From Natrinema salinisoli (lineage in GTDB: Archaea; Halobacteriota; Halobacteria; Halobacteriales; Natrialbaceae): a stretch of 64,000 bases of DNA. The stretch spans positions 1,364,001 through 1,428,000 of the forward strand of contig NZ_CP084469.1 of assembly GCF_020405205.1 (NCBI RefSeq). The letters are read 5' to 3'. Shown one piece after another: positions 45,830 to 54,654 of the stretch (within the stretch, counting starts at the first letter, position 1; every line of letters starts with the position of its first letter). The notes beneath the pieces are model-generated. The model was not told where the DNA came from and searched no databases. It saw only the letters and a list, made by a program, of their open reading frames with translations. Position numbers and translations under genes: made by a program.

Positions 45830-45983
45830 TTTAAGGGGGGCAACGCTATTCGGGTGTACACCCTACGCGGGGTTGATGATGCTCCTAGCTTCACAGGACT
45901 TCGCCGGGACCGGCCCGGCACGGGTACCCAGTGCCCGGACGGCAGGGGAGCGCGAGCCCACGTGTAGGAGAGGTGAACAACCA
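45830..45983 (+). promoter_or_regulatory. promoter and structured 5' leader of the L7Ae operon with K-turn-like element
   Basis: TATA-like TTTTAAGG (about 45829-45836) predicts a leader of about 120 nt. Strand CTACGCG (45863-45869) pairs with CGTGTAG (45961-45967), then GGG/CCC (45857-59 partner side 45957-45959) across one bulged A. An internal loop with UUGAUGA (45873-45879) faces GCGAG (45952-45956), then GCTCC/GGAGC (45881-45885/45947-45951). The Shine-Dalgarno-like GGAGAGGTGA (45967-45976) follows at once. L7Ae binds K-turns, so self-control is likely. Confidence 0.55.
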
Positions 45984-46346
45984 ATGTCAGTTTACGTAAC
46001 CACCGACATCCCAGCCGACCTCGCAGACGACGCCCTCGAGGCGCTCGAGGTCGCTCGAGACACAGGCCGAGTAAAGAAAGGAACGAACGAAACCACGAAA
46101 GCGATCGAGCGCGGCAACGCCGAGCTCGTCTACGTCGCTGAAGACGTCTCCCCCGAGGAGATCGTCATGCATCTCCCCGAGCTCGCCGACGAGAAGGGTA
46201 TTCCCGTCGTCTTCATCGAAACCCAGGACGACGTCGGCCACGCAGCCGGCCTCGAGGTCGGCTCGGCCGCCGCGGCGATCGTCGATGCAGGCGAGGCGGA
46301 AGACGACGTCGAGGACATCGCCAGCAAGGTCGAGGACCTCGACTGA
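45984..46346 (+). CDS. rpl7ae: 50S ribosomal protein L7Ae (K-turn binding)
   Basis: A 120-residue multifunctional protein: ribosomal protein, core of box C/D and H/ACA ribonucleoproteins and of archaeal RNase P. Motif [35 protein letters not shown] is the K-turn-binding surface; [21 protein letters not shown] closes the fold. First gene of the L7Ae-S28e-L24e-Ndk operon. Confidence 0.97.
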   Translation: MSVYVTTDIPADLADDALEALEVARDTGRVKKGTNETTKAIERGNAELVYVAEDVSPEEIVMHLPELADEKGIPVVFIETQDDVGHAAGLEVGSAAAAIVDAGEAEDDVEDIASKVEDLD

Positions 46347-46357
46347 GGTGATCAAAG

Positions 46358-46582
46358 ATGAGTGCTGAAGAGGAAGAAAGCGGCTCCACGCCCGCCGAGG
46401 TCATCGAGATCGTCGGCAAGACCGGCATGCACGGCGAAGCCATGCAGGTCAAATGCCGAATCAAGGAGGGCGAGAACCAGGGACGCATCATCACCCGTAA
46501 CTGCCTCGGGCCGGTCCGCGAAGGGGACGTACTCCAGCTTCGCGAGACCGCCCGCGAGGCCGACTCCATCGGAGGACAATAA
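46358..46582 (+). CDS. rps28e: 30S ribosomal protein S28e
   Basis: A 74-residue OB-fold protein specific to archaea and eukaryotes: [40 protein letters not shown] and C-terminal [11 protein letters not shown]. Its last base overlaps the L24e ATG. Confidence 0.97.
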   Translation: MSAEEEESGSTPAEVIEIVGKTGMHGEAMQVKCRIKEGENQGRIITRNCLGPVREGDVLQLRETAREADSIGGQ

Positions 46583-46974
46583 TGGTCGAGAAACGAACCT
46601 GCGACTACACGGGCGAAGAGATCGAACCCGGTACGGGCATCATGTACGTCAAGAACGACGGGTCCGTACTCCACTTCGTCGACTCCAAGGCGGAGAAAAA
46701 CTACAAGCTCGGGCGCGAACCGCGCGATCTCGAGTGGACAGAGGACGGACGTCGCGGCAAGGGTCCGTCGCAGGCCGACACGCCTGTTGACGAGGACGAG
46801 ACCAGCGAAGACGAGGACCTCGAACCTGAGGCCGACGCGGTCGACGACGAGGAAGACGTGCCCGCCGGGGACGAATCCGTAGACGAGACCGAGGAAACGG
46901 AGGCCGACGAGGCCGACGAGGCTGACGAGGCTGATGAGGCTGACGAGGCCGAAACCGAGGAAACCGAAGCATGA
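46582..46974 (+). CDS. rpl24e: 50S ribosomal protein L24e with long acidic repeat tail
   Basis: The first 60 or so residues are normal L24e, with the zinc-type start [23 protein letters not shown]; only one of the four usual cysteines is visible, as in many halophilic versions. About 70 residues follow that are almost all Glu, Asp, Ala and Thr, ending in repeated EAD units encoded by five tandem 9-bp copies (46900-46944). Overlaps ndk by four bases. Confidence 0.93.
   Translation: MVEKRTCDYTGEEIEPGTGIMYVKNDGSVLHFVDSKAEKNYKLGREPRDLEWTEDGRRGKGPSQADTPVDEDETSEDEDLEPEADAVDDEEDVPAGDESVDETEETEADEADEADEADEADEAETEETEA
46900..46944 (+). repeat. five tandem 9-bp units in the L24e tail
   Basis: The unit GAGGCYGAY (Glu-Ala-Asp) is repeated five times with only C/T changes in third positions. 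Such in-frame repeats can grow or shrink by slippage without breaking the frame. Confidence 0.85.
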
Positions 46975-47435
46975 GCGATCACGAGCGCACCTTCGTGATG
47001 GTCAAGCCCGACGCCTTCGCGCGCGGCCTCGTGGGCGAGGTCATCTCCCGACTCGAGGACCGCGGGCTCAAGCTCGTCGGCATCAAGGTCGAGAACATGC
47101 CCCGCGAACGGGCGGAAGAACACTACAGCGAACACGAGGACAAGCCGTTCTACGGCGACCTCGTGGACTTCATCACCTCGGGCCCGGTCGTCCCGATGGT
47201 CTGGGAGGGCCAGGACGCGACCCGTCAGGTCCGCCAGATGATCGGCGAGACCGACCCGCTCGAGGCCGAGCCCGGAACGATCCGTGGCGATTACGCGCTC
47301 GATCTCGGTCGAAACGTCGTCCACGCGGCCGACCACGAGGACGAGGGCGCAAACGAACGTGAGATCGGCATCCACTTCGACGACGAGGAACTGATCGAGT
47401 ACGATCAGCACGACGCCGAGTGGCTCTACGAGTAA
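46971..47435 (+). CDS. ndk: nucleoside diphosphate kinase
   Basis: A 154-residue enzyme balancing nucleoside triphosphates by a phospho-histidine. Motifs: [59 protein letters not shown] and the active His in NVVHAADHE (usually NVVHGSDS). Last gene of the operon; the hairpin at 47444-47459 may end it. Confidence 0.96.
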   Translation: MSDHERTFVMVKPDAFARGLVGEVISRLEDRGLKLVGIKVENMPRERAEEHYSEHEDKPFYGDLVDFITSGPVVPMVWEGQDATRQVRQMIGETDPLEAEPGTIRGDYALDLGRNVVHAADHEDEGANEREIGIHFDDEELIEYDQHDAEWLYE

Positions 47436-47973
47436 CCACGACAACGGTCTAACGACCGTACTATTTCGGTCACGTCGTATCGAGACCGATTCTGACGCGG
47501 CTATTCTTGGTGATGGCCTCCTGTTCGGAGAGCCGTCGGCGAGACAGCTACGACCCGACAGCACCTATACTCAGGGGTCGAGAGATCTCGGCCGACAGTC
47601 GTCGGACCGTTCGGCAGCACCGATCGTGAACGACTGGGGAAACGTGGAGCGGTTTCAGCCTTCGACTCAGACACAGTAGGCGACCCGATACGAACGCGAA
47701 CGGTGCGATACCAGGGAGATCGGACGGCGTAGAGGACTCGGATAGACCGTACCCCGTCAGTGTCGGCTCGCGTCCGTTATACCTGGAAAATAGACATACT
47801 GATCGTTTTCACAAAATTCGTAACCGATGTGTACAGCATATGGTATTATTATATTCTTATTTTTATATTATTTAATTCATTTATAGCGCTAATAAGACGT
47901 AAGGCCTAATGTGACGGGTGGAGAAGAGGCCGGTGGTGGTTTCGAATGGTAACATACGGTAGGTGGTTCGTGG
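47436..47973. other. 538-bp spacer with an AT-rich island
   Basis: No convincing gene. The ndk terminator hairpin lies at the left. About 47808-47895 is strikingly AT-rich, with runs such as TATTATTATATTC and TTATATTATTTAATTC, against a GC-rich background. Several TATA-like boxes point towards the DUF7344 gene at 47974. Confidence 0.7.
47444..47459 (+). terminator. hairpin after ndk
   Basis: ACGGTC-TAAC-GACCGT is a perfect 6-bp stem, 9 nt after the ndk stop, followed by ACTATTTC. Confidence 0.45.
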
Positions 47974-48384
47974 ATGCGTGAAACGAAGGGTGGGAGAACA
48001 GGATTACCGGCGAGTACGACTCCGTCACTGGATCTCCTTTTCGATCTGCTCTCGAATAGTCGACGGCGGTACGCGCTCTACCATCTCAACGACCAACCGG
48101 ATGGTGTAGCGACGATCGAAGAGCTCGCCACGAACGTCATCACACTCGAACGGACGACAGAGACCGGTGATGTGAGTGGGAATCAGACTGTGGGGGGAGC
48201 GCTTGAGACCGACTCGTCGGAGTTGCAATCGGGGGTGCAGCTGGAACTCCAGCACGTCCACCTGCCGAAACTCGAGGAGGCGGGCATCATCGAGCACGAT
48301 CGACGAAGCGAGATGGTCCGCTACTGGCGGCAACCGTCGCTCGAGGAGTGGCTCGAGCACGCCCAGTACAAGGAGATGGGATAG
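47974..48384 (+). CDS. DUF7344-domain winged-helix protein
   Basis: A 136-residue protein with the DUF7344 pattern: SLDLLFDLLSNSRRRYALYHLNDQ, ATIEELATNV, then QLELQHVHLPKLEEAGIIEHD and VRYWRQPSLEEWLEHA. Likely a small DNA-binding regulator; targets unknown. A 40-residue Thr/Ser/Gly-rich stretch interrupts the fold. The AT-rich island directly upstream should hold its promoter. Confidence 0.75.
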   Translation: MRETKGGRTGLPASTTPSLDLLFDLLSNSRRRYALYHLNDQPDGVATIEELATNVITLERTTETGDVSGNQTVGGALETDSSELQSGVQLELQHVHLPKLEEAGIIEHDRRSEMVRYWRQPSLEEWLEHAQYKEMG

Positions 48385-48439
48385 GGAGGAGACGGTCTCG
48401 GCAGCGTCTGCGTGGTGGTAGACATGCCGAGCAGAATCG

Positions 48440-48556
48440 TTGAAAGGTTTAATATTAGGCCCGTGGTGGATCCAGTGGAGCGTCGGTGAATCGCAAGAGA
48501 GGACGGTCGTACCTTTGTGGGGTGTGATATCGTCTCACTCCTCAAAACTTAACAAG
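48440..48556 (+). promoter_or_regulatory. two promoter-like boxes upstream of sod
   Basis: A distal GAAAGGTTTAATATT (about 48442-48456) resembles the promoter before the cdc48 operon. A proximal CTTAACA (about 48548-48554) lies about 38 nt before the sod ATG. Two start sites are possible. Confidence 0.4.
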
Positions 48557-48589
48557 CGAGATACCGATACAGCACGTGAGGTGCATACT

Positions 48590-49192
48590 ATGACTGAACA
48601 CGAACTTCCACCACTTCCGTACGATTACGACGCGCTCGAACCGGCACTGTCCGAGCAGGTACTCACCTGGCATCACGATACGCACCATCAGGGATACGTC
48701 AACGGCCTCAATTCGGCCGAGGAAACCCTCGCGGCAAACCGCGAGGAGGGCGACTTCGGCTCGACGCCCGGCGCCCTCAAGAACGTCACCCACAACGGCT
48801 GTGGGCACTACCTCCACACGCTGTTCTGGGAGAACATGTCGCCGAACGGCGGCGGCGAGCCGGAGGGCGACCTCGCCGACCGCATCGAGGAGGACTTCGG
48901 GTCCTACGAGGGCTGGAAGGGCGAGTTCGAAGCCGCAGCCGGTGCCGCCGGCGGCTGGGCACTGCTGGTGTACGACCCGGTGTCCAAGCAGCTGCGCAAC
49001 GTCGCGGTCGACAAACACGACCAGGGCGCGCTCTGGGGCTCCCACCCCATCCTCGCGCTGGACGTCTGGGAACACTCCTACTACTACGACTACGGTCCGG
49101 ACCGCGGGGACTTCATCGACGCCTTCTTCGACGTCGTCAACTGGGAGAAGGTCGAAGAGGAGTACCAGACGTGTCTCGGCCACTTCGAGTAA
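48590..49192 (+). CDS. sod: superoxide dismutase (Mn/Fe family)
   Basis: A 200-residue enzyme that destroys superoxide. Metal-binding pattern: His in LTWHHDTHHQGYVNGLN, His in NGCGHYLHTLFWENM, and Asp and His in ILALDVWEHSYYYDYG. The Gln/His-type active-site features (NGLN, GGWALLVYDP) suit the archaeal Mn/Fe group, mostly Mn in halophiles. ATG 48590 opens the conserved ELPPLPYDYDALEP. Confidence 0.96.
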   Translation: MTEHELPPLPYDYDALEPALSEQVLTWHHDTHHQGYVNGLNSAEETLAANREEGDFGSTPGALKNVTHNGCGHYLHTLFWENMSPNGGGEPEGDLADRIEEDFGSYEGWKGEFEAAAGAAGGWALLVYDPVSKQLRNVAVDKHDQGALWGSHPILALDVWEHSYYYDYGPDRGDFIDAFFDVVNWEKVEEEYQTCLGHFE

Positions 49193-49225
49193 CGTCGCCT
49201 GCGACCCCGTGACGAGCTAGTCAAT

Positions 49226-49241
49226 CTCGGTTTTTTTCGAG
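49226..49241 (+). terminator. T-run hairpin terminator after sod
   Basis: CTCG-GTTTTTTT-CGAG has seven T in the loop, 39 nt after the sod stop. Confidence 0.5.
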
Positions 49242-49313
49242 TGATCGCCGCTGAGCGACCGCACCGTCTCCGGTAACCGGATCGTCGACCCGCTGGCTTG
49301 TAAGATCCGTGTA

Positions 49314-50978
49314 TCAGCACTCAACGGGAGCCGCTGCCGTCTCGATCTCGGTGAACTCGAAGGCAGCACCGCCCGACTGACTCTCGGTTACGCGTACCTC
49401 CCAGCCGTGGGCGCTCGCGATCTGTTCGACGATCGCCAGCCCCAATCCAGTTCCGTTACCGGTCGTGTATCCCCCCTCGAGCACCCGTTCCCGTTCACCA
49501 GCGGGAATCCCGGGACCGTCGTCCGAGACGACGAACCCGTCCCCCGTCGGCGTCGTGTCGACTCGCACAGACACGTCGTCGCCCCCGTGTTCGACGGCGT
49601 TGCGGTACAGGTTCTCGAGCAGTCGCGTGAGCGGCTCGGGATCCGCCAGGACGGACACCTCGGGCCTCCCCTCGAGCGTCGCATCGCCGGTATCGACCGT
49701 CTCCCAGGCCGTCCGAGCGATGCCAGCGAGGGAGACGGGTTCGGGGTCGATGGCGTCCTCGTCCGCCCGGGTGAGCGTGAGTACCCCGTCGATGATCGCG
49801 TCCATTCGGTCGAGGGATCGGTCGACTTCCTCGAGCGCCGTGAGGTCCCCGGTGTCCCGAGCGATATCGACGTAGCCGTCAGCGACGTTCAGCGGGTTAC
49901 GGAGGTCGTGACTGACGATTGCCGCGAACTGGTCCAGTTGTTCGTTGCGACGCTCGAGGACGCGCTGCTGGCGTTTCTGCTCGGTGACGTCGTGAAGCAG
50001 GAGCAGCGTTCCGCCGGCAGCACCGTCGACGCCCTCGAGCGATCGCGTTACCGCTTCGACGTGTCGATCGTCGAGCGTCAGTTCGGTTCGCTCACTGGTA
50101 GCCCCGGCGTACCAGTCGCGGAGCTCCGGTACCGTCTCGAGGGCGTCTTCGGCCTCGAGGCCGATGGGGTCCACGTCGTCCGTGCCGATGAACCGTCGTC
50201 CGGATCGATTCACGTCGATCAGCCTGTTCTCGGGATCGAACAGGAGCACGCCGTGATCGATGGACTCGAGCACCCTATCGCGGGCGACGGGAACGAGATC
50301 CATGAACCGGTAGCGTCTGAACGCCCAGGTGTACGCGACGCCGGCGACGACGAGCCCGATCGGCGTGGTGTCAACGATGAACGGGCCGAACACCTGAGCC
50401 GCGTTCGCGACGATCGGAGCCATCGTTCCGACCGCGAGGACGAGATACTGTCCGCGATACCGATTCTGTGAGTGGGCGTACGAGCCGAGAAACAGTCCTG
50501 AGACGAGTGCTCCCAGCACGTAGGAGATCACGATATGCCACCAGAACGCGGGGCCGAACGCGAGTGCGAACCCGCCGGGAGCCGTCGGATCGACCGCGAA
50601 CGTCTCGATGAAGATACCGTTCGGGTTGATCGTCGCCACCGAGAGAACGAGAATCGGATAGCACGCCGCCAGCGCAATCGTCTTGGCGGTGAGAAGTCGG
50701 GAGAGGCCAGTGTACGCCAGTGCGAACAGGAGCATCCCCACCGTCGCGAAGGCCGAGGTGAACATAGTCCGAAGCGTGATCGCACCGATCCTCGGATCGG
50801 TCGTTACGGAAAAGATCAACAGTGACCCGCCCCAGAGAACGGTTCCGATAAGCACGACGAGCAAAAACGGAGCGCCCGGATTGTCTCGGTGTTGCCAGAC
50901 GATGTAACTGAGCCCGATCGCGATCGGCGGCGACAGCGCGTTTATCGCCAGTACGATCAGGACGAAGAGCTCAGTCAT
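49314..50978 (-). CDS. seven-helix (HisKA_7TM-type) sensor histidine kinase 1
   Basis: A 554-residue kinase. About residues 1-215 contain seven membrane helices typical of the HisKA_7TM N-terminal region. A PAS domain follows (VLESIDHGVLLFDPENRLIDVNRSGRRFIG...VTEQKRQQRVLERR). The H-box is FAAIVSHDLRNPLNVADGYV with the phospho-His. The ATPase domain has NLYRNAVEHGGDD (N box), VSDDGPGIPAGE (G1) and GTGLGLAIVEQIASAHGW (G2). The signal is unknown and no response regulator is adjacent. A TTTTATG box lies about 27 nt upstream of the chosen start. Confidence 0.92.
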   Translation of the reverse strand: MTELFVLIVLAINALSPPIAIGLSYIVWQHRDNPGAPFLLVVLIGTVLWGGSLLIFSVTTDPRIGAITLRTMFTSAFATVGMLLFALAYTGLSRLLTAKTIALAACYPILVLSVATINPNGIFIETFAVDPTAPGGFALAFGPAFWWHIVISYVLGALVSGLFLGSYAHSQNRYRGQYLVLAVGTMAPIVANAAQVFGPFIVDTTPIGLVVAGVAYTWAFRRYRFMDLVPVARDRVLESIDHGVLLFDPENRLIDVNRSGRRFIGTDDVDPIGLEAEDALETVPELRDWYAGATSERTELTLDDRHVEAVTRSLEGVDGAAGGTLLLLHDVTEQKRQQRVLERRNEQLDQFAAIVSHDLRNPLNVADGYVDIARDTGDLTALEEVDRSLDRMDAIIDGVLTLTRADEDAIDPEPVSLAGIARTAWETVDTGDATLEGRPEVSVLADPEPLTRLLENLYRNAVEHGGDDVSVRVDTTPTGDGFVVSDDGPGIPAGERERVLEGGYTTGNGTGLGLAIVEQIASAHGWEVRVTESQSGGAAFEFTEIETAAAPVEC

Positions 50979-51138
50979 CATCTGTACTCGTCGAGACAAC
51001 ACATAAAAGGCTACGGCCGATTCGATCGGCACGAGAGCGTTACGTTCGATTCGACGGAGTCGGGCCGCCCGTATGGGGGTTCGGTTCAGGGCTGCAAGTA
51101 CGGCTAACTGTTTTGGTCGTGTACTCCGGGGATAGCAT

Positions 51139-54100
51139 ATGGCACTTGAGCACAGGGACCACGCTCGTTCCGCCGAGGGTGCAGTGGCACGTGAGGACGA
51201 CCGCTCGCTTCCGGCGGCCCTCCGCGCGGCCGTCGACGGCGACGTGCGGTTCGACGAGTACACGCGCGTCCTCTACGCGACGGACGGCAGCATTTACAGC
51301 GCCCAGCCGGCCGGGGTCGTCTTTCCGCGGGATACCGACGACGTCCGCGCGGCGATGCGCGTCGCGGCCGACCACGGTGTGCCGGTCCTCCCGCGCGGAG
51401 CCGGCTCGTCGCTCGCCGGACAGACGGTCGGTCCCGGCTGTGTCGTCCTCGATCTGTCGCGCCACATGGATGGGATCCTGAATATCGACCCCAACGAACG
51501 GACCGCCGTCGTCCAGCCGGGCGTCGTACAGGACGATCTCGACGCCGCACTCGAGCCCCACGGCCTCCGCTTCGCGCCCGACCCCGCCTCCTCGAACCGG
51601 GCGACAATCGGCGGCGGGATCGGGAACAACTCGACCGGCGCTCACTCGGTCCGCTACGGTATCACGGACGCCTACGTCGACGAGTGCGCGGTCGTCCTCG
51701 CGGACGGCTCGTTGATTCGAACTCGAGATATCGTCCTCGACAGCCCCGAGTGGGATCGAATCGTGTCGAAGGACGATCGCGAGGCCGAACTCTACCGGAC
51801 GGTCCGAGCGCTCGTCGAGGACAACGCCGACGAAATCGAGTCGCGGTATCCGGACCTCAAACGGAGCGTCAGCGGGTACAACCTGCAGAAGGTGATCCGG
51901 GAAGGCGAGGAGAGCGAGGCGGTGACAGCCGCCTCGGACGGCCGAGCGGGCGAGGCCCGCGAGGAGGGTACTCGGATCATCAACCTCTCGAAACTGCTCG
52001 TCGGAGCGGAAGGCACCCTCGGCGTCGTCGTCGAGGCCACGCTCTCCCTCGTGACCCGGCCCGAGGAGACCGCGCTCGCGGTCTACTGTTACGACGACCT
52101 GCTCGAGGCGCTGGCCGCGGTCCCGGACGCCCTCGAGCTCGAGGCCAGCGCCGTGGAACTCATGGATCGAGAGGTGTTCCGGCTCGCCGCGGAGTCGGCG
52201 GAGTACGCCGAGTACGCGGAGCCCATTCCCGACGGGACCGAGGCGGCGTTGATGCTCGAGTTCGATTCCGAGGTCGTCGACGACCTGTCGGACGCGATCG
52301 GGGGCGCGACGACCGCGCTGGTCGACGGGGGAAACGCGTTCGGCTCGATCGAAGCGTTCTCGCAGGCGAAACAGGATCGCCTCTGGAAGCTCCGGAAGGC
52401 CGCAATCCCGCTGTTGATGAGCATGGAGGGCGACCCGAAGCCGTACCCGTTCGTCGAAGACGCCTCCGTGCCCCCGGACGAGCTCGCAGCGTACGTCGCG
52501 GGCTTTCAGGAGATCCTCGAGAACCACGACACGACGGCGGCCTACTTCGCACACGCGGGGGTCGGCACGCTCCACATCCGGCCGGTGTTGAACCTCAAAG
52601 ACGGGGACGACGTCGAGAAGATGCGCGCGATCGCCGACGACGTCACCGACCTCGTCCGCGAGCACAACGGCTCCTTTTCGGGCGAACACGGCGACGGCCT
52701 CGCGCGGACGGAGTTCAACCCCAAGCTGTACGGCCCCGACCTCTGGGAAGCCTTTCAGGACCTCAAGTCCGCGTTCGATCCCGACTGGCGGCTGAATCCC
52801 GGAAAGGTCGTGTATCGGGAGGACGACCCCACGGACATTCGCGAGCATCTCCGATACGGGCCGGACTACGCCTCGCTCGAGCCGCAGACGACGCTCGATT
52901 TCGACGACGAGGGCGGATTTTCCCACCTCGTGGAGCTCTGTAACGGCTGTGGCACCTGCCGGCAGACCGACGGCGACGTGATGTGTCCGACGTACCGAGC
53001 GACCGAGGAAGAGATCGCGACCACGCGAGGGCGAGCGAACCTGCTCCGGGCGGCGATCAGCGGCGAGATCGACCCCGAGGAACTCTACGGCGAGCAGTTC
53101 CAAGCGGAAGTGCTCGACCTCTGTATCGGCTGCAAGGGCTGTCAGAGCGACTGTCCCACCGGAGTCGACCTCGCGAAGCTCAAGGCCGAAGTCAAACACC
53201 AGTACCACGACCGCGAGGGGACGAGTCTCCGGGAACGCCTGTTCGCGAACGTCGACCGGCTGGCCGCGATCGGAAGCACCCTCGCGCCGGTCGCCAACCG
53301 CGCGACCGAACTGCCGGGTGCGCGGACCGCGCTCGAGAAGACCCTCGGGATCGCGGCCGATCGAACGCTACCGACGTTTCGGCGGGAGTCGCTGGTCGAC
53401 TGGTTCGAGGGGCGAGGCTCCCGGGTCGACCCCGAAAGCGCGACCGCGGGGGTCGTCCTCTTCCCCGATACGGACACGAATTACTCGAACCCCGAACTCG
53501 GGAAGGCCGCCGTCGAAGTCCTCGAGGCCACCGGTATCCACGTCACTATCCCCGACCTCGGTCCAACCGGGCGGGCGGCGTACTCAACGGGGATGCTCGA
53601 CGACGCTGCGGAACAGGGGCGGGCACTCCTGGACGACCTCGAGCCGTACCTCGACCGGGGCTGGTCCGTGCTGTTCGTCGAACCCTCGGACGCAGCCATG
53701 GTCGTCGACGAGTACCGGTCGTTGCTCGGGGACGACCGAGTCGAGACGCTCGCGTCGAACGCGTACGGCGTCTGCGAGTACCTCGACGAACATCGGCTGG
53801 ACGAGGAGCTGTCGTTCGATCGGTCCGCGACCGCGGAGGCGCAACTGACGTTCCACGGCCACTGCCACCAGAAGGCTCGCGGCGCGGACCACCACGCAGT
53901 CGGTGTGCTCCGGCGAGCGGGATACGCCGTCGACCCCGTCGATTCGGGCTGCTGTGGCATGGCCGGCAGCTTCGGCTACGAGGCCGACCACTACGACCTC
54001 TCGGCGGCGATCGGCTCGTTGCTTCGGGAGAAACTCGAGGCGAGCGGGGCTCGCGATTCAGCGAGCAATCGGTCGCAACCGGACGAGGAGACGACCGTCG

Positions 54101-54201
54101 TCGCACCGGGCACCTCCTGTCGGACCCAGATCGGTGACTTCGAAGGCTACGATCGACCGGCCCATCCCGTCGAATTGCTCGCGCGGGGGCTCGAGCCGTA
54201 G
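51139..54201 (+). CDS. fused FAD-binding and Fe-S oxidoreductase, D-lactate dehydrogenase type
   Basis: A 1020-residue fusion. N-terminal FAD-linked oxidase (GlcD/Dld-like): VPVLPRGAGSSLAGQTVG and DPASSNRATIGGGIGNNSTGAHSVRYG; C-terminal GlcF-like part with two 4Fe-4S motifs, CNGCGTCRQTDGDVMCPTY and CIGCKGCQSDCPTGVDL, and two CCG-type motifs, HGHCHQKARG and DSGCCGMAGSFGY. It oxidises a 2-hydroxy acid, probably D-lactate or glycolate, feeding electrons to the membrane pool. Flanked by two paralogous sensor kinases. Confidence 0.9.
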   Translation: MALEHRDHARSAEGAVAREDDRSLPAALRAAVDGDVRFDEYTRVLYATDGSIYSAQPAGVVFPRDTDDVRAAMRVAADHGVPVLPRGAGSSLAGQTVGPGCVVLDLSRHMDGILNIDPNERTAVVQPGVVQDDLDAALEPHGLRFAPDPASSNRATIGGGIGNNSTGAHSVRYGITDAYVDECAVVLADGSLIRTRDIVLDSPEWDRIVSKDDREAELYRTVRALVEDNADEIESRYPDLKRSVSGYNLQKVIREGEESEAVTAASDGRAGEAREEGTRIINLSKLLVGAEGTLGVVVEATLSLVTRPEETALAVYCYDDLLEALAAVPDALELEASAVELMDREVFRLAAESAEYAEYAEPIPDGTEAALMLEFDSEVVDDLSDAIGGATTALVDGGNAFGSIEAFSQAKQDRLWKLRKAAIPLLMSMEGDPKPYPFVEDASVPPDELAAYVAGFQEILENHDTTAAYFAHAGVGTLHIRPVLNLKDGDDVEKMRAIADDVTDLVREHNGSFSGEHGDGLARTEFNPKLYGPDLWEAFQDLKSAFDPDWRLNPGKVVYREDDPTDIREHLRYGPDYASLEPQTTLDFDDEGGFSHLVELCNGCGTCRQTDGDVMCPTYRATEEEIATTRGRANLLRAAISGEIDPEELYGEQFQAEVLDLCIGCKGCQSDCPTGVDLAKLKAEVKHQYHDREGTSLRERLFANVDRLAAIGSTLAPVANRATELPGARTALEKTLGIAADRTLPTFRRESLVDWFEGRGSRVDPESATAGVVLFPDTDTNYSNPELGKAAVEVLEATGIHVTIPDLGPTGRAAYSTGMLDDAAEQGRALLDDLEPYLDRGWSVLFVEPSDAAMVVDEYRSLLGDDRVETLASNAYGVCEYLDEHRLDEELSFDRSATAEAQLTFHGHCHQKARGADHHAVGVLRRAGYAVDPVDSGCCGMAGSFGYEADHYDLSAAIGSLLREKLEASGARDSASNRSQPDEETTVVAPGTSCRTQIGDFEGYDRPAHPVELLARGLEP

Positions 54202-54654
54202 TCGGCCCCGTGGAGAGTCGAATCCCGAGCGAAACCGACGATTCTCGCTCGTCCTCGATGCCGGCCGTTCGAAGGGACTCCTCGAGGACCGTCGGGTGGT
54301 CTCGACGATTCGGAACGTGGCCGACGGCGAGCCGATCAGGGAACGGCACACGGTCAGAGGGGGTCCCGACGCTACCGATCCCAGTAGCCGAGAGCGTAGA
54401 TCGTCGCGGTGTTGACCGTTCCGTCAGCCATCGTCGATACGGACGCCGGGACGTAATACTACCCTCCGGCCAATACTGTCGCTCGAACCCGATTGGACGG
54501 TCGGTAGAATCGTGTGGCCATGACGTGACTCGTCTCGCTCGGAGAGCGGGAAGACGGCTAGGACCGCTCGAGCACTGCTCGAGAACATCCCGCGGGAGCT
54601 ACGTACCGTGCGATGGCCGTCGAACCCACGTTGCAGTCGAGTGTCCGGTCAGTA
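54202..54654. other. 453-bp spacer without convincing gene
   Basis: Open frames here have arginine/serine-rich compositions typical of shadows of GC-rich DNA. No tRNA, terminator or repeat stands out. A CTCGAGCACTGCTCGAG inverted repeat occurs near 54571-54587. Confidence 0.6.

Noticed and set aside
53142-53477. Frameshift or split in the FAD/Fe-S dehydrogenase
   Set aside because: The plus-strand frame is continuous from the FAD domain through both Fe-S motifs to the CCG motifs, so it is one intact fusion.
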